A stretch of 64,000 bases of DNA from Limimaricola hongkongensis DSM 17492 (GTDB lineage: Bacteria; Pseudomonadota; Alphaproteobacteria; Rhodobacterales; Rhodobacteraceae). The first letter of the stretch is position 1. Each line of letters starts with the position of its first letter. Where the stretch lies: positions 186,501 to 250,500 of the forward strand of contig NZ_KK088653.1 of NCBI RefSeq assembly GCF_000600975.2, given 5' to 3'. A model generated the notes under the pieces. The model ran no database searches. It saw only the letters and a list, made by a program, of their open reading frames with translations, and was not told where the DNA came from. Below, one piece after another: positions 25,006-35,117 of this stretch. The translations under genes were made by a program, and so were the position numbers.

Positions 25006-27404
25006 CCCTTGGCCCTCCGGCAGGCGGCCAGCACCCTTTCGGCGGTCGCGGGCGCGTCGAGCTTCGGGTAGGCCGCGCCGCAGGCGCTCGCCGCATGGCT
25101 CAGCGCAAGAAAGGCCGAGATGCCGAGCATGAAGGGCGGCTCGCCCACCGCCTTGGAGCGGTAGACCGTCTGCGCCGGGTTCGGCGCGTCCCACAGGTTC
25201 ACGTGAAACAGGTCCGGCCGGTCCGAGCAGGCGGGGATCTTGTAGGTCGATGGCGCGTGGGTTTTCAGCGCGCCGGTGTCATCCCAGACCAGCTCCTCGG
25301 TGGTGAGCCAGCCCGCGCCCTGCACGTAGCCGCCTTCGACCTGGCCCTTGTCGAGTGCCGGGTTCAGCGACTGGCCCGCGTCGTGCAGGATATCGGTGCG
25401 CAGGATGCGGTTTTCCCCCGTCAGCGTGTCGAGCGCCACCTCGGTCACGGCGCAGCCATGGGCAAAGTAGAAGAAGGGCCGGCCCTGACCCTTGATGCGG
25501 TCCCATTTCAGGTCCGGCGTCTTGTAGAAGCCGGTGGCCGAAAGGCTGACACGGGATTCATAGGCGAGCTTCACCGCCTGATCGAAGCTCAAGCTTTCGC
25601 CGCCGACATGCACCTGATCGTCGGCAAAGCGCACCTCGGAGGCGCTGCACTGGTGCAGCCCCGCAAGGAACTCCGCGATCCGACCCCGGATCGTGTCGCA
25701 GGCGTTCTGCGCGGCCATGCCGTTGAGGTCCGAGCCGGATGAGGCGGCGGTGGCCGAGGTGTTGGGCACCTTGTGGGTGTCGGTCGCGGTGATCCGCACC
25801 CGCTCGGGCGAGACGCCGAAGCGCGAGGCCGCGACCTGCGCCACCTTGCGAAACAGCCCCTGTCCCATCTCGGTGCCGCCATGATTCAGGTGGATCGAGC
25901 CGTCCTGGTAGACATGCACCAAGGCGCCCGCCTGGTTGAGATGGGTGAGCGTGAAGGAGATGCCGAACTTCACCGGCGAAAAGGCGATGCCGCGCTTGAT
26001 CACCGGGTTCTCGGCGTTCCACTGCGCGATGGCCTCACGCCGCGCGGCGTAGTCCGAGGTTTCCAGCAGCCGGTCGGTCATCTCGTGCAGGATGAAGTCG
26101 GTGACCTCCATGCCGTAGGGCGTGGTGTTGGAGCCCTTTTCCGGCTTGGCCTCGCCTTCGGGCAGCTGCGCCTGCGCGCCGCGCGAGGCGAGGTCGGTGT
26201 CGCCGTCCTTCGGCAGGGCGGGGGCCGGGTCGTCATGGTGCTGCGGCGCCTCGTTCAGCGCGCTCGCGGCCTGGTAGTAGTTGCGGCGGCGCAGCTCGAC
26301 CGGGTCGAGGTTCAGCGCATGCGCCACCTCGTCCATCACCCGTTCGATGCCGAGCACGCCCTGCGGCCCGCCAAAGCCACGGAAGGCTGTGGCGGACTGG
26401 TGGTTGGTCTTGAGCCGGTGCGAGGTGATCCGCACCGCATCCAGCAAATAGGCGTTGTCGGCATGCAGCATCGCCCGGTCGGCCACCGGCAGCGACAGGT
26501 CCAACGACCAGCCGCAGCGGGTGTAATGGGTGAAGTCGACGCCGAGCACCCGGCCCGTGTCGTCATAGCCCACCTCGTAATCGACGCGGAAATCGTGCCG
26601 CTTGCCGGTGATGGTCATGTCGTCGTCGCGGTCATAGCGCATCCGGCAGGCGCGCCCGGTCTTCGAGGCGATGATGGCGCAGGCCACGGCAAGCGCGTTG
26701 CCCTGGCTTTCCTTGCCGCCGAAGCCGCCGCCCATGCGCCGGCACTCGACCTTCACCGCCGACATCGGCAGGCCGAGCGCGTCGGCCACCTTGTGCTGGA
26801 TCTCGGTCGGGTGCTGGGTCGAGGAATGGATGGTGACCCCGTCCTCCTGCGGCTGCGCCGTCGCGGCCATGCCTTCGAGGTAGAAATGCTCCTGCCCGCC
26901 CATCTCGATCCGGCCCTTGAGCTTGCGCGGGGCGCTTGCAATGGCGGCCTCGGCATCGCCCTTGGTCCAGACGCGCGGCCCATCCTCGAAGCGCGAATTG
27001 GCAGCGAGCGCCTGCTCGACGGTGAGGATCGGCTCCTCTTCCTCGTATTCCACCTCGGCCAACCGCGCCGCCCTGCGCGCGGCGAGATGGCTGTCGGCGG
27101 CGACGACGAACAGCTGCTGGCCCATGTAATGCACCGTGCCGTCCGACAGCAGCGGCTCGTCATGCGCGCTGGGCGAACAATCGGCGGGGCGGTCGAGATC
27201 ATCCGCCGTCAGCACCATGGCGACACCGGGGGCAGCGCGGACCTTGGACAGATCCATCGACACCACGCGCCCGCGCGCGATGCGCGACAGGCCGAAGGCG
27301 AGATGCAGCGCGTTGGCGGGCGCCGGGATGTCGTCGATATAGCGCGCCTGGCCGGTGACGTGCAGCACCGCGCTGTCATGGGGCAGGGGGTTTCCGACGC
27401 TCAT
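25002..27404 (-). CDS. xdhB: Xanthine dehydrogenase, molybdenum-binding subunit
   Basis: An 800-residue large subunit that carries the molybdopterin cofactor and oxidises hypoxanthine to xanthine and urate. The N-terminal aldehyde oxidase/xanthine dehydrogenase a/b hammerhead is GQARYIDDIPAPANALHLAF. Moco-binding stretches are RMGGGFGGKESQGNALAVAC, TAFRGFGGPQGV, HLNHGGTEMGQGLFRKVAQV, and a C-terminal GEPPFMLG with the conserved glutamate. Start 27404 is set by the ATGA overlap with xdhA and the typical N-terminus. Confidence 0.96.
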   Translation of the reverse strand: MSVGNPLPHDSAVLHVTGQARYIDDIPAPANALHLAFGLSRIARGRVVSMDLSKVRAAPGVAMVLTADDLDRPADCSPSAHDEPLLSDGTVHYMGQQLFVVAADSHLAARRAARLAEVEYEEEEPILTVEQALAANSRFEDGPRVWTKGDAEAAIASAPRKLKGRIEMGGQEHFYLEGMAATAQPQEDGVTIHSSTQHPTEIQHKVADALGLPMSAVKVECRRMGGGFGGKESQGNALAVACAIIASKTGRACRMRYDRDDDMTITGKRHDFRVDYEVGYDDTGRVLGVDFTHYTRCGWSLDLSLPVADRAMLHADNAYLLDAVRITSHRLKTNHQSATAFRGFGGPQGVLGIERVMDEVAHALNLDPVELRRRNYYQAASALNEAPQHHDDPAPALPKDGDTDLASRGAQAQLPEGEAKPEKGSNTTPYGMEVTDFILHEMTDRLLETSDYAARREAIAQWNAENPVIKRGIAFSPVKFGISFTLTHLNQAGALVHVYQDGSIHLNHGGTEMGQGLFRKVAQVAASRFGVSPERVRITATDTHKVPNTSATAASSGSDLNGMAAQNACDTIRGRIAEFLAGLHQCSASEVRFADDQVHVGGESLSFDQAVKLAYESRVSLSATGFYKTPDLKWDRIKGQGRPFFYFAHGCAVTEVALDTLTGENRILRTDILHDAGQSLNPALDKGQVEGGYVQGAGWLTTEELVWDDTGALKTHAPSTYKIPACSDRPDLFHVNLWDAPNPAQTVYRSKAVGEPPFMLGISAFLALSHAASACGAAYPKLDAPATAERVLAACRRAKG

Positions 27405-28888
27405 GCCCGCACCTCCAGCACGCTGGTTCGCTGGCCCGCGACATCGGCGAACCAGCGCCGCGCGAGACCCTGCGCCGCCTCGAGCCGGTAGGCGGCGGAG
27501 GCGCGCATGTCCGACAGCGGGGTGAAGTCCTGCGCCAGCGCAGGCAGCGCCGCCTCGACGCTCTCCATGGACCACGGCTTGCCGGTCAGCGCCGCCTCGA
27601 AGGCGGCGGCGCGCTTGGGCGTGGCGGCCATGCCGCCGAAGCCGGTGCGGATGGCGGTGACGGTGCCGTCCTCGATCGTGGCGTCAAAGGCGGCGCAGAC
27701 GGCGGAGATGTCCTGATCGAAGCGCTTGGAAATCTTGTAGACGCGGAACGCCTCGCGGCTCTCCGGCAGGCTCACCGCCTCGACGAATTCGCCGGGTTGC
27801 CGGTCCTGCTTGCCGTAGTCGATGAAGAAATCCTCGAGCGGCAGCTCGCGGCGGTCGTCGCCGCGCCGCAGGTGGATCGTGGCGCCCAGCGCGATCAGCG
27901 CGGGGGCGTTGTCGCCGATGGGCGAGCCGTTGGCGAGGCTGCCGCCGATCGTGGCGGCATTGCGCACCTGCACCGAGCCGTAGCGGCGCACCATCTCGGC
28001 ATAGGAGGGGTAGGGCGCGGCCAGCGTCTCGAGCACGCGGGTCATGGTGACACCGGCGCCGAAGCGGATGCGGCCTTTTTCGCGGGTGATCGTCTTGAGA
28101 TCTTCGCAGCGGTTGAGGAAGGCCGTTTCGGGCAGGGCGCGCAGCCCCTTGGTGACCCACAGCCCGACATCGGTGGCCCCGGCGATCAGCGTCGCCTCCG
28201 GATGGTCGAGATACCACGCGGCCAGTTCGTCGGCGCTCTCGGGGATGAAGCCCGGCGCCTCGGTCTGCACCGCGTCCGTGCCTTGGCCCGCCTCGGGCTC
28301 GTAGGGGGCGCGGCCGCCCGCCGGGCCGCTGGCGGCATCGGCGCTGCGGGCCGCATTGCCCGCCGACTGCGCAGGCGCGAGCGACTTCAGCTTTTCGCGG
28401 TCGCTTTCGATCCATGCGGGCAGCGGTGTGCTCTCGGCGGCCTCGGCGGCGCGGATGATCGGCGCGTAGCCGGTGCAGCGGCACAGGTTGCCCGCGAGCT
28501 GATCGTCATGATCGGTGCGGCCCTGCGCATGCGCGGCGGCCATCGCCATCACGAAGCCTGGCGTGCAGAAACCGCACTGGCTTCCATGGTGGTCCACCAT
28601 CGCCTGCTGCACCGGGTGCAGCGCGCCCGCCTCGGCCAGCCCTTCGACGGTGCGCACGGCGCGGCCCGCGAGTTGCGGCAGGAACAGGATGCAGGCGTTG
28701 AGCGCGCGCAAGCCGCCCTCGGGGTCGGTCACGATCACGGTACAGGCGCCGCAATCGCCCTCGTTGCAGCCCTCCTTGGTGCCGGTCAGGCCGCGTTGTT
28801 CACGAAGGTAATCGAGCAGGCTGCGCGTCGGCGCCCCGCCTGCGCGTACCGTCTCTCCGTTGAGAAGAAACGAGATCTCGGTCATCAC
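27401..28888 (-). CDS. xdhA: Xanthine dehydrogenase, FeS/FAD-binding subunit
   Basis: A 495-residue small subunit. The N-terminal plant-type ferredoxin cluster site is CNEGDCGACTVIV. The second [2Fe-2S] site is QCGFCTPGFVMA plus CRCTGYAPI. The FAD domain starts near residue 215 (ATLIAGATDVGLWVTKGLRA) and includes IGGSLANGSPIGDNAPALIA. It passes electrons from the Mo centre to NAD. It is the first gene of a leftward operon xdhA-xdhB-xdhC-ATPase-permease-permease-BMP protein. The 245 bp shared with divergent dnaE must contain the promoter; I see no obvious operator there. Confidence 0.96.
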   Translation of the reverse strand: MMTEISFLLNGETVRAGGAPTRSLLDYLREQRGLTGTKEGCNEGDCGACTVIVTDPEGGLRALNACILFLPQLAGRAVRTVEGLAEAGALHPVQQAMVDHHGSQCGFCTPGFVMAMAAAHAQGRTDHDDQLAGNLCRCTGYAPIIRAAEAAESTPLPAWIESDREKLKSLAPAQSAGNAARSADAASGPAGGRAPYEPEAGQGTDAVQTEAPGFIPESADELAAWYLDHPEATLIAGATDVGLWVTKGLRALPETAFLNRCEDLKTITREKGRIRFGAGVTMTRVLETLAAPYPSYAEMVRRYGSVQVRNAATIGGSLANGSPIGDNAPALIALGATIHLRRGDDRRELPLEDFFIDYGKQDRQPGEFVEAVSLPESREAFRVYKISKRFDQDISAVCAAFDATIEDGTVTAIRTGFGGMAATPKRAAAFEAALTGKPWSMESVEAALPALAQDFTPLSDMRASAAYRLEAAQGLARRWFADVAGQRTSVLEVRA

Positions 28889-29133
28889 GATAGATCCGCC
28901 GCCTTACCATGTGCCTTGGAGCGATCGCTCCCGGTCGATGCGGCGTAGACCGGGACACCCTCATGTCAAAGGACATGAAACCCGATGCGGGGCGCGCTTG
29001 GCAAGCCTCTCGTGTCTGCCCTGACGGAACGCCCGGCCTGTGCGCGACCTTGCCATCACAACTTACGGACTGACCGGGGGGCAGCGGCGGCGCCCGCTTC
29101 CCGCGACCGGCCCGCCGGGATAGAACCGCTCCC

Positions 29134-32100
29134 ATGGCCGATCCTCGATTCATACATCTGCGCGTCCACACCGAGCATTCGCTGCTCGAAGGCGCGATTC
29201 CCGTGAAGAAGCTGCCAGGCCTCGCCGCCCGCGCCGAGATGCCCGCGGTGGCGATCACCGACACCAACAACATGTTCGCCGCGCTCGAATTTTCCGAAGG
29301 CGCCGCGAAATCTGGCGTGCAGCCGATCGTCGGCTGCCAGGTCGATCTGTGCTATCTGCCGCCCGAACCCGGCAAGCGCCCCGAGCTGCCCGCGCCGCTG
29401 GTGCTTCTGGCGCAGACCGAGGCCGGCTACATGAACCTCATGAAGCTGAACTCCTGCCTCTATCTCAAGAGCGACGGGCAGCTTCCGCAGGTCTCATTGG
29501 AGGAGATCGAGGCGCTCTCGGGCGGGCTGATCTGCCTCACCGGCGGCCCCGACGGCCCCGTCGGGCGGCTCCTGCGGCAGGGCCAGCGGCCCAAGGCCGA
29601 GGCGCTGATGGGGCGGCTCAAGGCGGCCTTCCCGGACCGGCTCTATGTCGAGCTGCAGCGCCATCCGGGCGAGGACGGGCTGCCAGAGGCCGAGAAGCTG
29701 TCCGAGCGCGGCCATGTCGAGATGGCCTATGCGATGGACCTGCCGCTGGTCGCGACCAACGATGTCTATTTCCCCAAGCCCGAGATCTACGAGGCGCATG
29801 ACGCGCTGATCTGCATCGCCCAGGGCGCCTATGTCGATCAGCAGGAGCCGCGCCGCCGCCTGACCTCGCAGCACTACTTCAAGAGCCCGCAGGAGATGGC
29901 GACGCTCTTCGCCGATCTGCCAGAGGCGCTGGAGAACACGGTCGAGATCGCCAAGCGCTGCGCCTTCAAGACCTACAAGCGCGCGCCGATCCTGCCGAAA
30001 TTCGCCGATGACGAGGTGGTCGAGCTGCGCCGTCAGGCGCAGGAGGGGCTGAAGGCCCGCCTCGCCGTGATCCCGCATGCCGTCAGCGTCGAGGACTACG
30101 AGGCGCGGCTCGAATTCGAGCTCGGGATCATCGAGGGCATGGGCTTTCCCGGCTACTTCCTGATCGTCGCCGATTTCATCAAGTGGTCGAAGGAGCACGA
30201 CATTCCCGTCGGGCCGGGCCGTGGCTCGGGCGCGGGCTCCCTCGTGGCCTACGCGCTGACCATCACCGATCTCGACCCGCTGCGCTACAGCCTGCTGTTC
30301 GAACGTTTCCTCAACCCCGAGCGGGTCTCGATGCCCGACTTCGACATCGACTTCTGCATGGATCGCCGCGAGGAGGTGATCCGCTACGTGCAGGAGAAAT
30401 ATGGCCGCGAGAAGGTGGGGCAGATCATCACATTCGGCGCGCTTCTGTCCAAGGCGGCGGTGCGCGACGTGGGCCGGGTGCTGCAGATGCCCTACGGCCA
30501 GGTCGACCGGCTGTCGAAGATGATTCCCGTGGAGGGGGTGAAGCCCGTCTCGATCGAGAAGGCGCTCGCCGACGAGCCGCGGCTGCGCGAGGAGGCCAAG
30601 AACGAGGAGGTGGTGAACCGCCTTCTGACCTATGCCCAGCAGGTCGAGGGGCTGTATCGCAACGCCTCGACCCACGCCGCCGGTGTCGTCATCGGCGACC
30701 GGCCCTTGGACGCGCTGGTGCCGCTCTACCGCGACCCGCGCTCGGACATGCCGGCGACCCAGTTCAACATGAAATGGGTCGAGCAGGCGGGTCTGGTGAA
30801 GTTCGACTTTCTCGGCCTGAAGACGCTCACCGTCATCCAGAACGCGATGGACCTGATCCTGAAATCGGGCCGTCCGCTGCATATCGCCGAGGACGGGACC
30901 GAGATCTACCAGCCGCCCGAGGGCGGCGAAAACCAGATCAACCTGATCCCGCTCGACGACGAGAAGACCTATCACCTCTACTCCCGCGCCAAGACGGTCG
31001 CGGTGTTCCAGGTGGAATCCTCGGGCATGATGGATGCGCTCAAGCGCATGAAGCCCACCTGCATCGAGGACATCGTGGCGCTGGTGGCGCTGTATCGCCC
31101 GGGGCCCATGGAGAACATCCCGGTCTATTGCGAGGTCAAGAACGGCCAGCGCGAGATCACCTCGATCCACCCTTCGATCGACTACATCCTCGCCGAGACG
31201 CAGGGCATCATCGTCTATCAGGAACAGGTGATGCAGATCGCGCAGGTCATGGCGGGCTACTCGCTCGGCGGCGCCGACCTGCTGCGCCGCGCCATGGGCA
31301 AGAAGATCGCCGAGGAGATGGCCAAGGAGCGCCCCAAGTTCGTCGAGGGCGCGATGGCGAACGGGGTCGACAAGAAGAAGGCGATGGAGGTCTTCGACCT
31401 TCTGGAGAAGTTCGCCAATTACGGCTTCAACAAGTCCCACGCCGCCGCCTACGCCGTGGTCAGCTACCAGACCGCCTGGCTCAAGGCGAACCACCCGGTC
31501 GAGTTCATGGCCGGCGTGATGAACTGCGATATCCATCTCACCGACAAGCTCGGCGTCTATTTCCAGGAGGTCCGCAAGGGGCTGTCGCTGGAGTGGACGC
31601 CGCCTTGCGTGAACCGCTCACAGGCGATGTTCGACGTGAAGGACGGAAAGCTCGTCTACGCGCTGGGCGCGCTCAAGAACGTCGGCGTCGAGGCGATGAA
31701 GCTGATCGTCGAGGGGCGCGGCGACAGGCAATTCGCCACGCTTTACGACATGGCGCGCCGCGTCGATCTCAAGAAGGTCGGCAAGCGCCCGCTGGAGATG
31801 CTGGCCCGCGCGGGGGCCTTCGACGCGCTCGACCGCAACCGCCGCCGGGTGTTCTCGGGGCTCGACGCTCTGGTCGCCTACTCGGCGGCGATCCACGAGC
31901 AGAAGGGCTCGGCGCAGGTGTCGCTGTTCGGCGAGGCGGGCGAGGATCTGCCCGAGCCGCGCATGCCCGCCCTGAGCGACTGGCTGCCCGCCGAGCGGCT
32001 GGCAGAGGAGTTCAAGGCGGTCGGCTTCTATCTCTCGGGTCACCCGCTCGACGACTACCTCGCGCCATTGAAGCGCAAGGGCGTGATGACGCTCGACGAG

Positions 32101-32643
32101 GTGCTGGAGCAGGCGGCGGCGCGCGGCGCCTTTGTCGGCAAGATGGCGGGCACGGTGGCAGGCCGGCAGGAGCGCAAATCGGCGCGCGGCAACCGTTTCG
32201 CCTTCGTGCAGCTCTCGGACCCGACCGGCCAGTTCGAGGTGACGATGTTCTCGGACACGCTGGAGGCGGCGCGCGAGCATCTGGAGACCGGCTCACAGGT
32301 GGTGGTGCAGGTCGAGGCGACGATGGAGAGCGACCAGCTCAAGCTTCTGGGCCGCTCGGTCGCGCCGATCGAGGGCGTGGTCGCGGATGCCGGCGGCTCG
32401 GGGCTTCGGGTGTTTCTCGATGCACCGGACGCGATCACCATGCTGGCGGGGGTGCTGGAGCGGGCCGGGCGCGAAGCGCCCAAGGGCCAGCGCATCGCGC
32501 GCGGGCCGATCAGCATCTGCCTGATGGCCGACGGGCTGCCCGGCGAGGTGGAGATCGATTGCGGCGCCGACTGGCCGGTGACGCCGCAGATCAAGGGCGC
32601 GCTCAGATCGCTGCCGGGCGTGATCGAGGTCGAGGAGGTCTAG
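29134..32643 (+). CDS. dnaE: DNA polymerase III subunit alpha
   Basis: A 1169-residue replicative C-family polymerase. The PHP domain starts at once (FIHLRVHTEHSLLEGAIPVK). The palm-domain aspartates are in SMPDFDIDFCMDRREEVIRY (about residues 400-405). The KMKWVEQAGLVKFDFLGLKT, NYGFNKSHAAAYAVVSYQTA and FYLSGHPLDDY segments and the C-terminal OB-fold are all typical of DnaE1. Length matches E. coli (1160). It is transcribed alone, divergent from xdhA. Confidence 0.97.
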   Translation: MADPRFIHLRVHTEHSLLEGAIPVKKLPGLAARAEMPAVAITDTNNMFAALEFSEGAAKSGVQPIVGCQVDLCYLPPEPGKRPELPAPLVLLAQTEAGYMNLMKLNSCLYLKSDGQLPQVSLEEIEALSGGLICLTGGPDGPVGRLLRQGQRPKAEALMGRLKAAFPDRLYVELQRHPGEDGLPEAEKLSERGHVEMAYAMDLPLVATNDVYFPKPEIYEAHDALICIAQGAYVDQQEPRRRLTSQHYFKSPQEMATLFADLPEALENTVEIAKRCAFKTYKRAPILPKFADDEVVELRRQAQEGLKARLAVIPHAVSVEDYEARLEFELGIIEGMGFPGYFLIVADFIKWSKEHDIPVGPGRGSGAGSLVAYALTITDLDPLRYSLLFERFLNPERVSMPDFDIDFCMDRREEVIRYVQEKYGREKVGQIITFGALLSKAAVRDVGRVLQMPYGQVDRLSKMIPVEGVKPVSIEKALADEPRLREEAKNEEVVNRLLTYAQQVEGLYRNASTHAAGVVIGDRPLDALVPLYRDPRSDMPATQFNMKWVEQAGLVKFDFLGLKTLTVIQNAMDLILKSGRPLHIAEDGTEIYQPPEGGENQINLIPLDDEKTYHLYSRAKTVAVFQVESSGMMDALKRMKPTCIEDIVALVALYRPGPMENIPVYCEVKNGQREITSIHPSIDYILAETQGIIVYQEQVMQIAQVMAGYSLGGADLLRRAMGKKIAEEMAKERPKFVEGAMANGVDKKKAMEVFDLLEKFANYGFNKSHAAAYAVVSYQTAWLKANHPVEFMAGVMNCDIHLTDKLGVYFQEVRKGLSLEWTPPCVNRSQAMFDVKDGKLVYALGALKNVGVEAMKLIVEGRGDRQFATLYDMARRVDLKKVGKRPLEMLARAGAFDALDRNRRRVFSGLDALVAYSAAIHEQKGSAQVSLFGEAGEDLPEPRMPALSDWLPAERLAEEFKAVGFYLSGHPLDDYLAPLKRKGVMTLDEVLEQAAARGAFVGKMAGTVAGRQERKSARGNRFAFVQLSDPTGQFEVTMFSDTLEAAREHLETGSQVVVQVEATMESDQLKLLGRSVAPIEGVVADAGGSGLRVFLDAPDAITMLAGVLERAGREAPKGQRIARGPISICLMADGLPGEVEIDCGADWPVTPQIKGALRSLPGVIEVEEV

Positions 32644-32732
32644 GCGGCGGCGCGCCGATCGCGCATTGTGCGGCTGGATGCGCCCGACCGCGGCGCTAGG
32701 TCCGCTGCCGGGCCTCGCCATGGGAGACGCGC

Positions 32733-33299
32733 ATGCGCCGGATATTGCCGTTCTTTTTCGCCGCGCTGGTCCTGGCCGGCTGCGCCGCCGGGCCGGGCGG
32801 CGGCAGCGCCAGCCTGCCCGGTCCGGGGCCCGAGATCCCCGAGATCGCGCCGGGCCGGAGCTTGCCCTTCGGGCAGGTGGCGAAAGTCTGTGGCCAATCG
32901 GGCCGGGCGCTGGGCACCCCCGTCGCCACCGCCGCGGGGTTCACGCTGCGCGACACCGATGCCAGCTCCACCGCGCCGCGCACCCAATACGTGACCGGTT
33001 TCGCCGATGGCTGCGCGCGCCAGTTCACGGCGGCTCTGGCGCTGTTCGGCACGCCCGGCACCCGCGAGGCGACGGTCTACGGGGCGGGTGCGTCCGGCGG
33101 CCCGGTCGATGCCGTCTACGAGGAGGTGAAGCGGCAGATCTGCGGTGTGCCCAAGGGGCAGCCCTGCGGCGCGGCGGCGCCGCGGCTGGCGGCGAACACG
33201 ACCTTCCTGACCGCCTATGCCGCCTTTGGCGCAAGCGGTCGGCACACGGACCTGCTCTTGCATGACAGGCGCGCGGTCGCGGTCGGCGTGGCGCGCTGA
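32733..33299 (+). CDS. Putative lipoprotein
   Basis: A 188-residue protein with a lipoprotein signal peptide (MRRILPFFFAALVLAGC, lipobox LAGC, Cys17). After a Gly/Pro-rich linker the mature part has four cysteines (KVCGQSG, DGCARQF, ICGVPKGQPCG), which could form two disulfides in the periplasm. I do not recognise the family beyond similar hypothetical proteins in Rhodobacterales. It is convergent with slyX, 4 bp away. Confidence 0.75.
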   Translation: MRRILPFFFAALVLAGCAAGPGGGSASLPGPGPEIPEIAPGRSLPFGQVAKVCGQSGRALGTPVATAAGFTLRDTDASSTAPRTQYVTGFADGCARQFTAALALFGTPGTREATVYGAGASGGPVDAVYEEVKRQICGVPKGQPCGAAAPRLAANTTFLTAYAAFGASGRHTDLLLHDRRAVAVGVAR

Positions 33300-33303
33300 G
33301 ACC

Positions 33304-33498
33304 CTACCAGTGCGGCGGGCGCTGATCGGTCAGGGTGATGCTGCCTTCGGCGTCGGCCTCGGCCCGCTCGGTCAGCCGCTGCACCTGCCGGGTCAGCACC
33401 GCGATCTCGCGCTCCTGCCGCGCCACGACGTCGGACAGGTCGTCGACCGCCCGCATCAGGTGGCTCAGCTTTTCTTCGATGTCGATTTCGGTGCTCAT
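33304..33498 (-). CDS. slyX: SlyX family protein
   Basis: A 64-residue coiled-coil protein ([20 protein letters not shown] and [20 protein letters not shown]) ending in PPHW, the hallmark C-terminus of SlyX. The molecular role of SlyX is unknown. ATG 33498 starts the family-typical [10 protein letters not shown]; an upstream ATG adds five residues only. Because it is divergent from hisS, the ~110 bp between them holds promoters for both. Confidence 0.85.
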   Translation of the reverse strand: MSTEIDIEEKLSHLMRAVDDLSDVVARQEREIAVLTRQVQRLTERAEADAEGSITLTDQRPPHW

Positions 33499-33608
33499 GC
33501 CCTCTAAACACACCAGCAGCGCCGGGGTTGCAAGCCCTCGGGAGGTTGCTCCCGGCAGCGCCGCGCGCTAAGCCCGCGCGCGACTCCGCCCCGATAAGGA
33601 CGCCCATC

Positions 33609-35117
33609 ATGGCCAAGGACAAGATCCGCCGCCCCCGCGCCGAGACGCCGAAGGGGTTCCGCGACTATTTCGGCGCCGAGGTCACCGCGCGCGCCGCGAT
33701 GCTGCGCCGGATCGCCGAGGTCTATCATGCCTATGGTTTCGACGCGCTGGAGACATCCGGCGTCGAGACGGTCGAGGCGCTGGGCAAGTTCCTGCCCGAT
33801 GTCGACCGCCCCAACGAGGGCGTGTTCGCCTGGCAGGAGGATGTCGAGGGGTCGAAGCCCGGCGACTGGCTGGCGCTGCGCTATGACCTGACCGCGCCGC
33901 TGGCCCGCGTCTATGCCCAGCACCGCAACGACCTGCCGACCCCCTATCGCCGCTATGCCATGGGCCCGGTCTGGCGCAACGAAAAGCCCGGCCCGGGGCG
34001 GTTCCGCCAGTTCTATCAATGCGACGCCGACACGGTGGGCGCGCCTTCGGTCGCCGCCGATGCCGAGATCTGCGCGATGCTCGCCGACACGCTGGAGGCG
34101 GTCGGCATTTCGCGCGGCGACTACATCGTGCGGGTCAACAACCGCAAGGTGCTCAACGGCGTGATGGAGATGGCGGGCGTGCTCGACCCCTCCGATCCCG
34201 AGAAGTTCACGGCCGAGCGCGGCATCGTGCTGCGCGCCATCGACAAGCTCGACCGGCTGGGCACCGACGGGGTGCGGATGCTCTTGGGCGCGGGCCGCAA
34301 GGATGACAGCGGCGACTTCACCAAGGGCGCGGGGCTCGGGGCCGAACAGGCCGAGGTCGTGATGGGCTTCATGGAGGCGCGGCGCGACACCGCCGCCGAA
34401 ACGCTGGCGCGGCTGCGCGAGCTGGTCGGCGGTTCGGCCATCGGCGCCGAGGGCGTCGACGAGCTGGAAACCATCGCAGCACTTCTCGACGCGCAGGGCA
34501 TGGGCCCTGACCGCGTCGTCATCGATCCTTCGGTCGTGCGCGGCCTTGGCTATTACACCGGCCCGGTCTTCGAGGCGGAGCTGACCTTCGAGATCCGCGA
34601 CGAAAAGGGCCGCCCGCGCCAGTTCGGCTCGGTTGCGGGGGGCGGGCGCTATGATGATCTGGTCAAGCGTTTCACCGGCCAGGCCGTGCCCGCCACCGGC
34701 GTGTCGATCGGTGTCGACAGGCTGCTTGCCGCACTGGCCGCCAAGGGCCGGAGCGAGGCCGAGGCGCAAGGGCCGGTCGTCGTTACCGTGATGGATCGCG
34801 ACCGCATGGCCGACTACCAGGCGATGGCCTCCGAGCTGCGCGCCGCGGGCATCCGGGCCGAGGTCTATCTTGGCAACCCCAAGAACTTCGGCAACCAGAT
34901 GAAATACGCCGACCGGCGCGGCAGCCCGGTCGCGGTGATCGAGGGCGGCGACGAAAAGGATCGCGGCGTCGTGCAGATCAAGGATTTGATCCTCGGCGCG
35001 CAGATCGCCAAGGACGCGACGCTCGAAGAGTGGAAGGACCGCCCCTCGCAGGTCGAGGTGCCGCGCGCCGCGCTGGTGGACCGCGTCCGCGCGATGATCG
35101 AAAGCCAGTCGTCATGA
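33609..35117 (+). CDS. hisS: Histidine-tRNA ligase
   Basis: A 502-residue class II aminoacyl-tRNA synthetase. Motif 1 region is [14 protein letters not shown]. Motif 2 has [20 protein letters not shown] followed by [12 protein letters not shown], histidine-specific motifs include [13 protein letters not shown], and motif 3 is [11 protein letters not shown]. The C-terminal anticodon domain ends [14 protein letters not shown]. Start 33609 (MAKDKIRRP) fits the family; the longer upstream reading frame does not. It opens an ATGA-overlapped operon hisS-hisZ-hisG. Confidence 0.96.
   Translation: MAKDKIRRPRAETPKGFRDYFGAEVTARAAMLRRIAEVYHAYGFDALETSGVETVEALGKFLPDVDRPNEGVFAWQEDVEGSKPGDWLALRYDLTAPLARVYAQHRNDLPTPYRRYAMGPVWRNEKPGPGRFRQFYQCDADTVGAPSVAADAEICAMLADTLEAVGISRGDYIVRVNNRKVLNGVMEMAGVLDPSDPEKFTAERGIVLRAIDKLDRLGTDGVRMLLGAGRKDDSGDFTKGAGLGAEQAEVVMGFMEARRDTAAETLARLRELVGGSAIGAEGVDELETIAALLDAQGMGPDRVVIDPSVVRGLGYYTGPVFEAELTFEIRDEKGRPRQFGSVAGGGRYDDLVKRFTGQAVPATGVSIGVDRLLAALAAKGRSEAEAQGPVVVTVMDRDRMADYQAMASELRAAGIRAEVYLGNPKNFGNQMKYADRRGSPVAVIEGGDEKDRGVVQIKDLILGAQIAKDATLEEWKDRPSQVEVPRAALVDRVRAMIESQSS

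Noticed and set aside
29494-31536. A 680-residue open frame antisense to dnaE
   Set aside because: Shadow of dnaE codon usage; low-complexity H, R, D and L content and no domain.
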